From positions 6,324,001 through 6,388,000 of the forward strand of contig NZ_CP042806.1 in assembly GCF_008000815.1 (NCBI RefSeq): a DNA stretch of 64,000 nucleotides, written 5' to 3'. The notes under the pieces are model-generated. The model made no database searches. It saw only the letters and a list, made by a program, of their open reading frames with translations, and was not told where the DNA came from. The DNA comes from Terriglobus albidus (GTDB taxonomy: Bacteria; Acidobacteriota; Terriglobia; Terriglobales; Acidobacteriaceae). The position numbers and the translations under genes are program-made. Each line of letters begins with the position of its first letter. The stretch's first letter is position 1. Shown one piece after another: positions 8,951-17,596 of the stretch.

Positions 8951-8990
8951 AACCCCCAGACCCGGCCGGGTCTGGGGTTTGTGTATTTAA
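8951..8990 (+). terminator. Rho-independent terminator after the decarboxylase gene
   Basis: A 12-bp perfect stem CCCCAGACCCGG / CCGGGTCTGGGG (8954-8977), followed by a T-rich stretch (TTTGTGTATTT). Confidence 0.75.
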
Positions 8991-9004
8991 CCCGGATTTT
9001 TTGT

Positions 9005-9080
9005 TTGTCATCCCGCAGGGATCTGCTTTTGGCTTCGGGGGAGAAGCAGATTTCTCCGCTGACGCTACGAAATGACAAAC
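9005..9080. repeat. TTTGTCAT...GAAATGACAAAC dispersed inverted element
   Basis: Begins TTTGTCATCCCGCAGGGATC and ends with the inverse form, GGAGAAGCAGATTTCTCCGCTGACGCTACGAAATGACAAAC. One of eight copies of this element class in the window, all between genes. GTCGAGC-CCCC-GCTCGAA-like small hairpin bases follow near 9090. Confidence 0.65.
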
Positions 9081-9113
9081 AAAGAGACGGTCGAGCCCCC
9101 GCTCGAATTTCCA

Positions 9114-9875
9114 TTACCCAACAATGTTCTTCAACGAACCAATCCCCTGAATCCGTACCTCTACCGTGTCACCACTCTGCATCGGCCCAACGCCCGCAGG
9201 TGTCCCGGTCGGAATCAGATCTCCCGGCTCCAGCGTCATCACCGCGGTGATGTAACGCAGAAGCTCGGGAATCGGGAAGATAAAGTCGTGTGTCTCACCG
9301 TGCTGGCGAACTTCTCCGTTCAGCAGCGTCTCGACGGTGATGGAACCCTTAAGCGGGTCCACCTCATCGGTCACCAGAGGTCCCACCGGGCAGGAAGTAT
9401 CGAATCCCTTCCCTCGCGTCCACTGCCCATCCGCTTTCTGGATATCGCGCATGGTGACGTCGTTCACGATGGTGTAGCCGCGGATGTAGCTGCGCACATC
9501 CTCATCCGGCCCGATGCGGCTGGCTCGTTTCCCGATCACGATGCCGAGCTCTCCCTCGAAGTCCAGGCGCTGCGTAATAGCCGGCTTCCAGATGACGCCG
9601 CCCGGAGCCAGCAGCGCCGACGGAGGCTTGAGAAAGAGCAACGGCTCCTTGGGAACGTCATTGCCCATCTCGGCGGCGTGGTCGCGATAGTTACGCCCCA
9701 CGCAGAGAATCTTCGAGGGCTCGGCCGGAGCCAGCAACTCAGCTTTGTCCAGAGCAAGGCTCACCGGCGCGCCGTTCGCCAGGCCTTCAAAGCTGGAAGC
9801 ACGGGCGATGATGTTGTTTCCTTCGATACGTCCATAAAACGGCTGGCCGTCGGCGAGAAATCGGCAGTACTTCAT
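9114..9875 (-). CDS. Fumarylacetoacetate hydrolase family protein
   Basis: A 253-residue protein of the FAH superfamily. It shows ILCVGRNYRDHAAEMG, the acidic metal-binding set around FEGELGIVIGK and the VNDVTMRDIQ segment, and ends with the GDLIPTGTPAGVGPM motif. Members are Mg/Ca-dependent hydrolases, decarboxylases or isomerases of 2-keto-acid intermediates such as oxaloacetate, acylpyruvates and homoprotocatechuate products. The substrate is not determinable here. Its ATG overlaps the stop of the upstream Fn3 lipoprotein gene by 4 nt. Confidence 0.9.
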   Translation of the reverse strand: MKYCRFLADGQPFYGRIEGNNIIARASSFEGLANGAPVSLALDKAELLAPAEPSKILCVGRNYRDHAAEMGNDVPKEPLLFLKPPSALLAPGGVIWKPAITQRLDFEGELGIVIGKRASRIGPDEDVRSYIRGYTIVNDVTMRDIQKADGQWTRGKGFDTSCPVGPLVTDEVDPLKGSITVETLLNGEVRQHGETHDFIFPIPELLRYITAVMTLEPGDLIPTGTPAGVGPMQSGDTVEVRIQGIGSLKNIVG

Positions 9876-10927
9876 CGCATCTCCTCAGTGACTGGTTCAC
9901 TCTTACCGCTCTCATTGCCAGCGCGGTCCACGGCCGCAACCCGATAGCGATACTGTTTGCCTTTTATCGCCGTCGTGTCTGTAAACTGCGGCGCTGTGAC
10001 AGGCATGGCAGTCAGGCGAAGCTCTCCGGAGTCATCGACACGATAGACCGCGTATCCCGCCAGGTCGGCCTCAGTTCCCGGCTGCCACGATAGAGAGATT
10101 CCTGATTCAGAGGACAGGGCCTCCAGGGACTGCGGAACCGCAGGTGGCGTCGTGTCTCGCAGGATGCCCGTATCCAGCTCTGTAACCTCACCGCCCACCC
10201 AGATCTCGTCCTTACCCAGCCGCAGACGACGGCGCCGCTCAAGGCGATACACGTAACGCTGGCCCGCCTCTGCCGTAGCGTCGACAGCACCGCCAGGGTC
10301 TCCCCCGGTTGCCGGCACGGCCAGCACGGTCTGTTGCTGCTGCTGCGCCCGCTTGCGCTCAATCGATGTCTTCTTTTTGGGTTGCGCCGTATCCGGCTCG
10401 ATGCGCTCGATCCGGACCTCGTCAAACGGCATGGCAGACGGTGTCCAGCGAAGCAATAATCCCGTGGCTCCAAGTGAGGCCTGCAAACCCTGGATCTGGT
10501 CCGGAGCGTCTCCACCGGCGACCGTTACTGGCTTCGACCATCCCGCCGCCCGTCCACCCGCATTTGTGATGCGTACCTGGTAGTGCACCTCTACGGATGC
10601 ACCAGAAGCAAAATTCTGAGGCAACGTGTCTTGTAAGTCATTGATCTTACTTATTGGCACTTTGATCACAGACGCACATTCCGATGTGCCCTCGCTGCGG
10701 CAGATCTCCACGTTGGAGTCGCGGTCCAGAGGCTCATTATCGGTTGTCGTCTTCGGGAGCGTGAGATGGAGAGTCACCCGGGTTCCCTGTCGAACTGCTG
10801 AAAGATCCGTAGGAACGCGCGCAAGATGAAGTGATGGTGGTTTTGGCGGCCCGGGATTCGCACATCCCATTGCCGCAAGAAGGGAGCAAGATGCACATAA
10901 ATAAGCTTTTCTTTGCCTTAGTCGCAT
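9872..10927 (-). CDS. Fibronectin type III domain putative lipoprotein
   Basis: About 351 residues from the ATG at 10927; an in-frame GTG at 10951 is the alternative. The N-terminus has Arg/Lys residues, a hydrophobic stretch and a lipobox-like LLAAMGC, so a lipidated envelope protein is likely. Two or three Fn3-like beta repeats follow (YRVAAVDRAGNES near the end is a typical Fn3 edge), separated by a Lys/Gln-rich stretch. No catalytic motif is visible. It is co-transcribed with the FAH gene (4-nt overlap), but the functional link between the two is unclear. Confidence 0.75.
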   Translation of the reverse strand: MRLRQRKAYLCASCSLLAAMGCANPGPPKPPSLHLARVPTDLSAVRQGTRVTLHLTLPKTTTDNEPLDRDSNVEICRSEGTSECASVIKVPISKINDLQDTLPQNFASGASVEVHYQVRITNAGGRAAGWSKPVTVAGGDAPDQIQGLQASLGATGLLLRWTPSAMPFDEVRIERIEPDTAQPKKKTSIERKRAQQQQQTVLAVPATGGDPGGAVDATAEAGQRYVYRLERRRRLRLGKDEIWVGGEVTELDTGILRDTTPPAVPQSLEALSSESGISLSWQPGTEADLAGYAVYRVDDSGELRLTAMPVTAPQFTDTTAIKGKQYRYRVAAVDRAGNESGKSEPVTEEMR

Positions 10928-11059
10928 CCGTCTCGAAACCAGCACCACCACCTAGAGACTAGCATTCCGCACTTGGCATTTCTGACGTAAGAAATTTGCT
11001 ACCGGGCCAAAATCCGATGTTTGCGACATAATGTATCCCCCTGCAGGAGAGCAAAACGC

Positions 11060-11785
11060 ATGTCCCTCACCGCATCTCTTCCGGAAGATCCTGTCACCTC
11101 CGACCCGATCTCGGACGCTGCCGAATCAAGCATTCAGGAAAAACGCCTTGGCGAACGGGTCAAGGCATTGCGCCTGAAGAAGTCCATGGGTCTGGTGGAG
11201 TTGGGGCGCCACACCGGTCTATCGGCGAGTTTCCTTTCGCAGATCGAGACTGGCCGCGTGGTGCCGACTCTGCGCAACCTGGCACGTATTGCCCTGGTCT
11301 TCGCCAAGGACCTCTCCTACTTTTTCGAGCCGGAGCCACGACCGCTCTTTCGTATTCACCGCGCCAATGAGCGCGTGAAGATGCCGCAGTCCGGCACCGA
11401 AAACCCCGCCTACTACTTTGAAAACCTGGGATACCTGGTTCCCGATCGCCAGCTCGACCCCTATCTTGCCGAGTTTCTGCCACCGCAACCGGGCCGCGAG
11501 ACACGCGCCCACCAGCACCCAGGGCATGAATTTCTGTATCTGCTGCAGGGACAGTTGCAGGTCACGCATGGCGGGCAGATACATCTGCTTGACGCCGATG
11601 ATGCGATCTACTTCGATTCCGGCACCATCCACAGTTACCAGTGTCTTGGAGAGACCCATGCCCGCGCCCTGATCATCAGCATGCAGGGAGCACAGCAGGT
11701 TGACCCGGCACAGCGTCCACCCGCGAACGGATCGAACGCTTCCCGGCGACTGTCTGTGGTGAATCGTCCGCAGCAAAGCGCCTAA
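11060..11785 (+). CDS. XRE-family transcriptional regulator with C-terminal cupin domain
   Basis: A 241-residue regulator. The N-terminal helix-turn-helix (about 30-85; LGERVKALRLKKSMGLVELG and LSQIETGRVVPTLRNL) is the Cro/C1 type. The C-terminal cupin barrel (about 150-225) has HQHPGHEFLYLLQGQL and FDSGTIHSYQCLG. This domain pairing is common in regulators that sense a small metabolite. The ATG at 11060 has GGAGA about 10 nt upstream and is preferred to the in-frame ATG at 11021. It is divergent from the Fn3/FAH operon, about 130 bp away, and could regulate it. Confidence 0.88.
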   Translation: MSLTASLPEDPVTSDPISDAAESSIQEKRLGERVKALRLKKSMGLVELGRHTGLSASFLSQIETGRVVPTLRNLARIALVFAKDLSYFFEPEPRPLFRIHRANERVKMPQSGTENPAYYFENLGYLVPDRQLDPYLAEFLPPQPGRETRAHQHPGHEFLYLLQGQLQVTHGGQIHLLDADDAIYFDSGTIHSYQCLGETHARALIISMQGAQQVDPAQRPPANGSNASRRLSVVNRPQQSA

Positions 11786-11823
11786 GGAGGAGGCTTGTGT
11801 CCGAGCCTCCGATGGCATTTTGG

Positions 11824-11870
11824 GTTTGTCATTTCGCAGCGACCGACGGGAGCGGAGAAATCTGCTTTTC
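11824..11870. repeat. TTTGTCATTTCG...GGAGAAATCTGCTTTT dispersed element
   Basis: One arm of the element class seen at 9005 and elsewhere, TTTGTCATTTCGCAGCGACC through GGAGAAATCTGCTTTTC. It lies between the XRE regulator and the convergent nucleotidase gene. Confidence 0.6.
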
Positions 11871-11994
11871 TATCGATGCGCGAACTCGCCCGGAATGGTA
11901 ACGCAAAGGCAGTCGCGCAAAGCGCGATACCCACCCTTCGCGATAAAGCCCGCGAAGAATGGGGGCAACGAGTGTGGTGGTTCAACCTCTGGCT

Positions 11995-12570
11995 CTACGG
12001 GATCAGCTTTTCCTGCAGGCCGGCGGAACCTACGGCAGACCCCAGGAAGAGCTCTTCCACGTCAAGCCAGTTATTCACCCGTCGGTAGCCCTTGATCAGC
12101 TTGTTGTGCGGCGAGGTGAACAGGATGCCTTCGCCTTTGAATCGCCGGAACTGCCGGGGGTTATCGTCGATCAGGTAATCCGCATCGATGATCCCCTTGT
12201 CGCCGCAGAAGACAATATGCGAGGGCGGCAGAAAGGGAAAGTGACGCTCCAGCCAGCGGAACTTCGCCGCGAACGAAGAAGGCACTTCCATGGCGGCCGA
12301 GGCGATAAAGACCTCATACCGTGCCTGCAGCGCCTGAATCACCCGCTGCGCATCTTCCATGATGGGCAGGTCGGCGAAGAAGTCCTCACTGGATAGATAC
12401 TGCTGCAGCACATGGTGGCGGTCGACCGCGACAACGTCCCAGAGCCACTTGCCGGTGAGATCTTCTTTTGTAATCTGCTCACCGTGGTCGCGGTTGTAAC
12501 GGGCAATGTGCTCACTGAGCGTGTCCGCCATCACCTCGTCCATATCGATTGCGATTCTTTTCAGTGACAT
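11995..12570 (-). CDS. 5'(3')-deoxyribonucleotidase (NT5C-type HAD phosphatase)
   Basis: A 191-residue HAD-superfamily hydrolase. Motif I is IDMDEVMAD (DxDxV), motif II is the FIASAAM segment and motif III/IV is CGDKGIIDADYLIDDNPRQF. Overall likeness is to the NT5C/YorS group of pyrimidine 5'-deoxynucleotidases, which dephosphorylate (d)NMPs in the cytoplasm. It ends near the XRE gene (convergent) and is divergent from the EmrB-type exporter. The substrate call rests on family resemblance only. Confidence 0.83.
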   Translation of the reverse strand: MSLKRIAIDMDEVMADTLSEHIARYNRDHGEQITKEDLTGKWLWDVVAVDRHHVLQQYLSSEDFFADLPIMEDAQRVIQALQARYEVFIASAAMEVPSSFAAKFRWLERHFPFLPPSHIVFCGDKGIIDADYLIDDNPRQFRRFKGEGILFTSPHNKLIKGYRRVNNWLDVEELFLGSAVGSAGLQEKLIP

Positions 12571-12721
12571 AGGGCTTATATATAAATCGTACAGCGCTCA
12601 GCCCGCCTAGGAAACCTCGGTGGATTAATGGACCAGTCCGGAGCTGATGAATAAACTGCATCGGACCACTAACCGACACATCCAAAACCCTAGCAACAGA
12701 CCCTATTTTTTGCCGGAACTT

Positions 12722-14365
12722 ATGAGTGCTACAGCGACCCTGGACGAAACTACCTCCGCGCCTGCCGCCCCAGCACAGCCATGGCGTCCCAAGATCAACC
12801 CGTGGGTCATCGCCATGACGGTCACGCTGGCCACGTTCATGGAGGTGCTTGATACCTCCATCGCCAACGTGGCGCTGCCGCATATCGCCGGCGGCCTGGG
12901 AGCCAGCCAGGATGAAGCGACCTGGGTACTGACGGCCTATCTGGTGGCGAACGCCATCATCCTGCCGGCGGGCGCTTACATGACGACCTTTATCGGTCGT
13001 AAGAAGTTCTACATGATCTGCGTGGCGCTCTTCGGCATCTCGTCGGCGTTGTGCGGTCTTGCGCCCTCACTGCCGTTGCTGGTCTTCTTCCGCATCCTGC
13101 AGGGTGTGGGAGGCGGAGGCCTGGCGCCCTCCGAACAGGCCATCCTGGCCGATACCTTCCCACCCGAGAAGCGAGGCCAGGCCTTCGCCATGTACGGCCT
13201 CGCCGTGGTCGTGGCACCAGCTATCGGACCAACTCTGGGTGGATGGATCACCGACAACTACGACTGGCGATGGATCTTCTTCCTCAATGTGCCGATCTGT
13301 CTGGTGTCGCTCTTCCTTACCAGCCGCATCGTGGAAGATCCGCCGTATGTGCACAAGCAGGTTGCCGAGGCGCAGAAGGGCGGCATCAAGCTCGACTTCC
13401 TGGGATTCGCCCTGCTGGGTATGACCTTCGGCTCGCTGGAGTTCGTGCTCGATAAGGGACAGGAAGACGACTGGTTCTCATCGCGCGGCATCACCTTCTT
13501 CACCGTGCTGATGGTCACCGCCTTCATCGCCATGATCTGGTGGGAACTGCGGCAGCTTCGCACCGGTCATCGCCCGATCGTGAACCTGACGCTCTTCAAG
13601 CGGCCGAACTTCTCCATCAGCTTCATCCTGATGTTCGTTCTGGGCTTCACGCTCTACGGAACCACCATCCTGATTCCGCAGTTCGTACAGACGCTGCTCG
13701 GCTACACAGCAGAGCTCGCCGGCAAGGTACTGTCACCCGCAGGCTTCATGATGATGGCGATGATGCCGGTGGTCGGCTTCCTTTCAAGCAAGGTCGATCC
13801 GCGCAAGTTGATCGCCTTCGGCTTCACCTCACTGACGCTATCGCTGATCAACATGGCAAGGTTGAACCTCGATGTCAGTTATGGAACGCTGGTCATCATG
13901 CGTATGTTCCAGGCCTCGGGTCTTGCCTTCCTGTTCATTCCGATCAACACGATTGCGTATATCGGTGTGAAACAGAGCGAGAACAATGACGTCTCCGGCC
14001 TGACGAATCTTGCCCGTAATGTAGGCGGAAGCTGCGGTACCGCCTTTATGGCTACCATGCTCACGCGTCGCATTGCGGCCCACGAGAACTCAATGATCCG
14101 CAACCTGACACCCGGTGACAGAACCTTTATGGACCGCGTGCACTCCTTTGCCAATTCCTTCGCCGGTGGTAACGGTGGCTCAGACTCCCAGGGAGCACTG
14201 CATACGGCTCAGGCCTACATCTACAACCTGCTGCACCGTCAGGCATCGGCGTTGGCGTACATCGACGTTATCCGCTACCTCACGATCTTCTGCGCGCTCA
14301 TGCTGCCGCTGCTGTTCCTGATTCCGCGGCCGCCGAAGGGCGCCAGTCCATCGGCAGGACACTAG
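12722..14365 (+). CDS. DHA2-family MFS multidrug exporter (EmrB/QacA type)
   Basis: A 547-residue polytopic protein with about 14 membrane segments. DHA2 motifs are present: LDTSIANVALPHIAGGLG at the end of TM1 (motif D1) and GPTLGGWITDNYDWRWIFFLNVP (motif C and beyond). The ATG at 12722 is chosen over an in-frame ATG at 12647 because the conserved part starts soon after and the extra sequence looks non-coding. In Gram-negative bacteria EmrB works with an EmrA adaptor and a TolC-type channel; neither is adjacent here. Upstream is a divergent nucleotidase gene. Confidence 0.9.
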   Translation: MSATATLDETTSAPAAPAQPWRPKINPWVIAMTVTLATFMEVLDTSIANVALPHIAGGLGASQDEATWVLTAYLVANAIILPAGAYMTTFIGRKKFYMICVALFGISSALCGLAPSLPLLVFFRILQGVGGGGLAPSEQAILADTFPPEKRGQAFAMYGLAVVVAPAIGPTLGGWITDNYDWRWIFFLNVPICLVSLFLTSRIVEDPPYVHKQVAEAQKGGIKLDFLGFALLGMTFGSLEFVLDKGQEDDWFSSRGITFFTVLMVTAFIAMIWWELRQLRTGHRPIVNLTLFKRPNFSISFILMFVLGFTLYGTTILIPQFVQTLLGYTAELAGKVLSPAGFMMMAMMPVVGFLSSKVDPRKLIAFGFTSLTLSLINMARLNLDVSYGTLVIMRMFQASGLAFLFIPINTIAYIGVKQSENNDVSGLTNLARNVGGSCGTAFMATMLTRRIAAHENSMIRNLTPGDRTFMDRVHSFANSFAGGNGGSDSQGALHTAQAYIYNLLHRQASALAYIDVIRYLTIFCALMLPLLFLIPRPPKGASPSAGH

Positions 14366-14381
14366 GACGGAAATGGTGAGA

Positions 14382-14515
14382 GCCGTGGCCTTCAGGCCAC
14401 GGTTTACGGAGCTACAAAATGATGGGCTTTAGCCCTGGGCCGTTTCTATCCAAGAAACAAAGGCCCAGGGCTAAAAGCCCATTTACTGCTTATGCTTTAT
14501 CAGCGGGCTGAAGCC
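14382..14515. repeat. REP-like hairpin cluster, left part, split by an IS4 element
   Basis: Hairpins CCGTGGCCTTCAGGCCACGG and a longer GATGGGCTTTAGCCCTGGGCC...GGCCCAGGGCTAAAAGCCCAT, then the left half of GCGGGCTGAAGCCCGC. The last hairpin is completed at 15949-15960, on the other side of the IS. Confidence 0.8.
14506..14515. repeat. Left copy of 10-bp target-site duplication GGCTGAAGCC
   Basis: Identical to 15949-15958. Removing the IS and one copy restores a perfect GCGGGCTGAAGCCCGC hairpin. Confidence 0.85.
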
Positions 14516-15948
14516 TAATGTCACTTACTTTGTACCTGTGAGTTGGAAAATTGTGTGCAGGAGAGGGAGATAAGAAGCAATCTGTAAGAGCTCTGGGAAT
14601 CGCGTCAGGTCTGGATGGAGATCAAGGCGGAAGCAGAAAACCTACTGAAGTTGTTTGAACGGGTTGTTCCTGTTATCTCGTGGGGGGAATTTGGCGGTGG
14701 TGGCCAAATCTACACGTTGCCGGTAGTGGTGGAGATGATGTTGCTGCAGCGTCTGAGTGAACACGGGACGCAGCAGGAAGCAGTTCATGCGCTGTTGGGT
14801 GGTCGTCTGGATAGGCTGCTACCCAACAGCAAGCGCGTGCAAGGGGGACGTATTTCAGCCAACACTGGCGGCTACGCCCGGGCATGTGGGCGAATCACCC
14901 CAGAGACGGTGGAACAGGTCTGCGATCAGACGTTGGCCGCACTGAGCGGTCAGATCGAAGCGGAGGCGAAATGGGGTCGCCCGGTGCTGCTGCTGGATGG
15001 CAGCAGTGTGCGCCTGGAGCATACAGCCGATATCTTGAAGGCATTTCCAGCGGGCCGAAACCAGCACGGTCTCGGTCACTGGGGGATCATGAAGTGGGTC
15101 TGCCTGCATGATGTGCGGACAGGGATCGCACAGCGTCCAGCCTGGGGACCGATGTATGGACCGGAGGCGGTGAGCGAGCAAAACCTTGCGAAGAAGGTTC
15201 TGAGCCGGGCACCCGCAGGCAGTGTGATTATCGGGGATGGCGGCTTCGGGATCTTCGCTTTTGCGCAGGAAGTGATCGGCAGCGGGCATCAAGCTCTGTT
15301 CCGTCTGAGCAAGGCACGGGCCCTCTCCCTGGGAGGTAAATCTCTGCCGGTTCAGGGGGAGTTTTTGGTGTGCTGGAAACCCAGCGCTCAGGAACGCAAA
15401 AAATACCCAGAGCTGGCGGATGCTGAAATAAAAGGCCGCTTGATCGTGCGTTCGGCCAAGGGTTTTCGCGACAGCCTCTATCTGTTCACCACGCTGGAGC
15501 AGGAGGCCGACGAGATCGTCGCTCTGTACGGAGAACGCTGGAATCTGGAACTGGATCTCAGAACCCTGAAGGGAACTCTGCGGCTGGAGCACCTGCATGG
15601 CAAAAGCCAAGCCGCGGTAGAGAAAGAGTTGCTTATCGCCGTCGTAGCCTATGGGTTGGTCAGGGCTTTTATGGCCACCGCCGCCCGCAGGGCCGGCGTC
15701 GATCCACGAATCTTGAGCTTCACGCAGGCCTACGGCCTGATCAATGCCATGAGCCCGAAACTCTGCTCTCCAGACCCAGTCCTCAGACAACAAACCTACG
15801 ACCGGCTACTCGATTACATCTCCAAAGCAAAGCTGCCTCAACGAAAGAAAAAACGTTCTTACCCCAGAGAAGTCTGGGGTAGAGGCAAATCCTTCCCCTC
15901 CAAACATCACTTCGGCCCTCTACCAAAAACAAAAAGTAAGTGACATTA
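14516..15948 (+). mobile_element. Intact IS4-family insertion sequence (1433 bp)
   Basis: Bounded by inverted repeats TAATGTCACTTACTTT (14516) and AAAGTAAGTGACATTA (ending 15948), with a 10-bp GGCTGAAGCC duplication outside both ends. Length, a single transposase gene and the 10-bp duplication fit the IS4 family. The transposase stop codon lies inside the right inverted repeat. The element sits within a REP-like hairpin. Confidence 0.93.
14615..15943 (+). CDS. IS4-family DDE transposase
   Basis: A 442-residue transposase. The DDE triad reads as Asp128 in LLLDGSS, Asp208 in VIIGDGGFG and Glu312 in YGERWNLELDLRTLK. The last segment fits the IS4 signature Y-(2)-R-(3)-E-(6)-K exactly. The frame is full length with no internal stop, so the enzyme is probably active. 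It catalyses cut-and-paste movement of its own element. Confidence 0.93.
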   Translation: MEIKAEAENLLKLFERVVPVISWGEFGGGGQIYTLPVVVEMMLLQRLSEHGTQQEAVHALLGGRLDRLLPNSKRVQGGRISANTGGYARACGRITPETVEQVCDQTLAALSGQIEAEAKWGRPVLLLDGSSVRLEHTADILKAFPAGRNQHGLGHWGIMKWVCLHDVRTGIAQRPAWGPMYGPEAVSEQNLAKKVLSRAPAGSVIIGDGGFGIFAFAQEVIGSGHQALFRLSKARALSLGGKSLPVQGEFLVCWKPSAQERKKYPELADAEIKGRLIVRSAKGFRDSLYLFTTLEQEADEIVALYGERWNLELDLRTLKGTLRLEHLHGKSQAAVEKELLIAVVAYGLVRAFMATAARRAGVDPRILSFTQAYGLINAMSPKLCSPDPVLRQQTYDRLLDYISKAKLPQRKKKRSYPREVWGRGKSFPSKHHFGPLPKTKSK

Positions 15949-15972
15949 GGCTGAAGCCCGCTGCTCCCACCC
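15949..15972. repeat. Right target-site duplication and end of the interrupted REP-like cluster
   Basis: GGCTGAAGCC (15949-15958) followed by CGCTGCTCCCACCC, the usual right end of the hairpin cluster family. Confidence 0.8.
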
Positions 15973-16019
15973 GTTTAAGACAGCACTTATTCAGAATCCC
16001 TATCGATCAATTCCTTATA

Positions 16020-16055
16020 AAGAGAGGCGGCCACAAAGGCCGCCTCTTTCGTTTC
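16020..16055 (-). terminator. Hairpin terminator after the outer-membrane barrel gene
   Basis: GAGGCGGCC / GGCCGCCTC stem (16024-16032 with 16038-16046). Read on the minus strand it is followed by TCTTTATAAGG, a weak T tract. Confidence 0.55.
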
Positions 16056-16067
16056 GAACCGCCAGCA

Positions 16068-17486
16068 TCAGAACTTGTAGATCAGATCTACACCAAAGAA
16101 GAACTGGTTTCGCGCAGCTCCTCCGTCATATCCACGCCGGTCCCACGAATGGTCGAAACGAACCTCAGGCCGAATCAGAATCGTGCTGCCGATATACTGC
16201 GTCGCGTAAAACGTGTTCTCCGTATATTTGCCAGGGATTCCAGTGCGCTGTCCCTTCTTGTCGTTCAACAGATCGGAACGGAAGCCAAGATAGAGCTTCG
16301 GATTCATCTGGCGGTTGACGTAATTCACCACCGCGTACTCCGGAGCCGTGCACCGCAACTGTCCTGCCGCGCAGAACGCTCCGTTAGCGCCTGTTTCTGT
16401 CGCAACCGGATTGCTGACATTACCGGCGACATTCGGCACCTCGCGCTCGTACATGTACCAGGCTTCGGTTGCCGTGTGCCACTTCGCATTGAAGCGGTGG
16501 TACCAGGTCGCATCGTAGTGCTGCAGGTTGTTGTAGGCGTACTTACCGTCGTTGATGCCGTTCGCGCAGGCATAGAAGTTGTCGTGATTGCTTTTAGTCG
16601 AATAATTCAAGCAGGCAATCGCCGAGGGCTTGCGATCGTCAGACCACGGAGCAACATCATGTCCCGCTGATACACCCAACTGCACCATCCACTGCTTATT
16701 CAGCTTCAACGAACCGATGATGCCCGTATCGGTAAAGGGATCGATGGTGTAGAGCAGTGAGTGCGTCATGTTGTAGTTATTGGGTGCAAGCTGTGCCTCA
16801 ATACCGGGCACGGAGAGGAAGCGGCCGATACGGATGTTCAATCCCTCTTTCACAGGGAAGTAGAGATCGGCATACTCAAGCACCGGGTCGAAGCCATACT
16901 TCTTGTTGCGCTGCAACAATTGCTGGCTGAAGTAGTCCTTCGCCGTAGTGAAGCGATAGTCAATGCCGTAGAACGCAGTGAAGTGATATCCGAAGTCGAA
17001 GTGTTTCTTCTGCACGGTATCGGGAAGACGTTCCACATAAACGACGGCCTGATTCAGCTCAAGACGATTGGGAAAGATGTCATACGAGACCGGAAAATTG
17101 TTTGTACTGGACGTGCTTGCGTTCACACTGGGCGCAATCCAGCCATAGATTTTGGTGCGCGAGTTCTGTTTCTTCAGCGCCGTCATCAACGGATAGGCAT
17201 TACCATCGGGTACACCGATCGCAGGGGAACCGCCATAGCCCCAGTCAGAGTTTGGAAACGGCGGTGAGTTCAACGGGGCGTCCAATGCTCTGCGCTCCGG
17301 CGCGGGTCCTCCCGGCAGCTTCCCTGTCCAGTCGGCTTTGTAATAACCGCCAAGCCGCTGAAAGAAGTTTCCCGTTCGTGTGTCCTGCTGTTGCGTCTCC
17401 TGTGCCTGGCTGCTCGCAGCAGCGAGCAAAACAAAGCCCGCGCACAGAACGCGGGCCAAACCGATACTGCATCTACCGTTACTCAT
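16068..17486 (-). CDS. Outer-membrane beta-barrel (porin-like) protein
   Basis: A 472-residue exported protein. A cleavable signal peptide ends near ASSQAQ, and the mature chain is rich in alternating aromatic beta strands, ending in Phe as expected for BAM-dependent barrels. The pattern resembles the putative beta-barrel porin-2 family. The ATG at 17486 has AGGAG 7 nt upstream; an in-frame ATG 10 codons earlier has none. Two CxnC pairs occur in what would be external loops. The substrate is unknown, and the gene appears to be transcribed alone. Confidence 0.8.
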   Translation of the reverse strand: MSNGRCSIGLARVLCAGFVLLAAASSQAQETQQQDTRTGNFFQRLGGYYKADWTGKLPGGPAPERRALDAPLNSPPFPNSDWGYGGSPAIGVPDGNAYPLMTALKKQNSRTKIYGWIAPSVNASTSSTNNFPVSYDIFPNRLELNQAVVYVERLPDTVQKKHFDFGYHFTAFYGIDYRFTTAKDYFSQQLLQRNKKYGFDPVLEYADLYFPVKEGLNIRIGRFLSVPGIEAQLAPNNYNMTHSLLYTIDPFTDTGIIGSLKLNKQWMVQLGVSAGHDVAPWSDDRKPSAIACLNYSTKSNHDNFYACANGINDGKYAYNNLQHYDATWYHRFNAKWHTATEAWYMYEREVPNVAGNVSNPVATETGANGAFCAAGQLRCTAPEYAVVNYVNRQMNPKLYLGFRSDLLNDKKGQRTGIPGKYTENTFYATQYIGSTILIRPEVRFDHSWDRRGYDGGAARNQFFFGVDLIYKF

Positions 17487-17596
17487 AATGCTCCTGCCGC
17501 CCTGGCGGATCCTCAAGGCAGCAGGTATGAGACTAAGTCTGAGGCTGGTAAAAAAGCCGTAGAGAAGTCACTAAAAGTTCATAAGGAACCCATCCT

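Noticed and set aside
9072-9947. A 291-codon plus-strand frame over the FAH gene
   Set aside because: Shadow of the FAH gene that also runs through a dispersed repeat.
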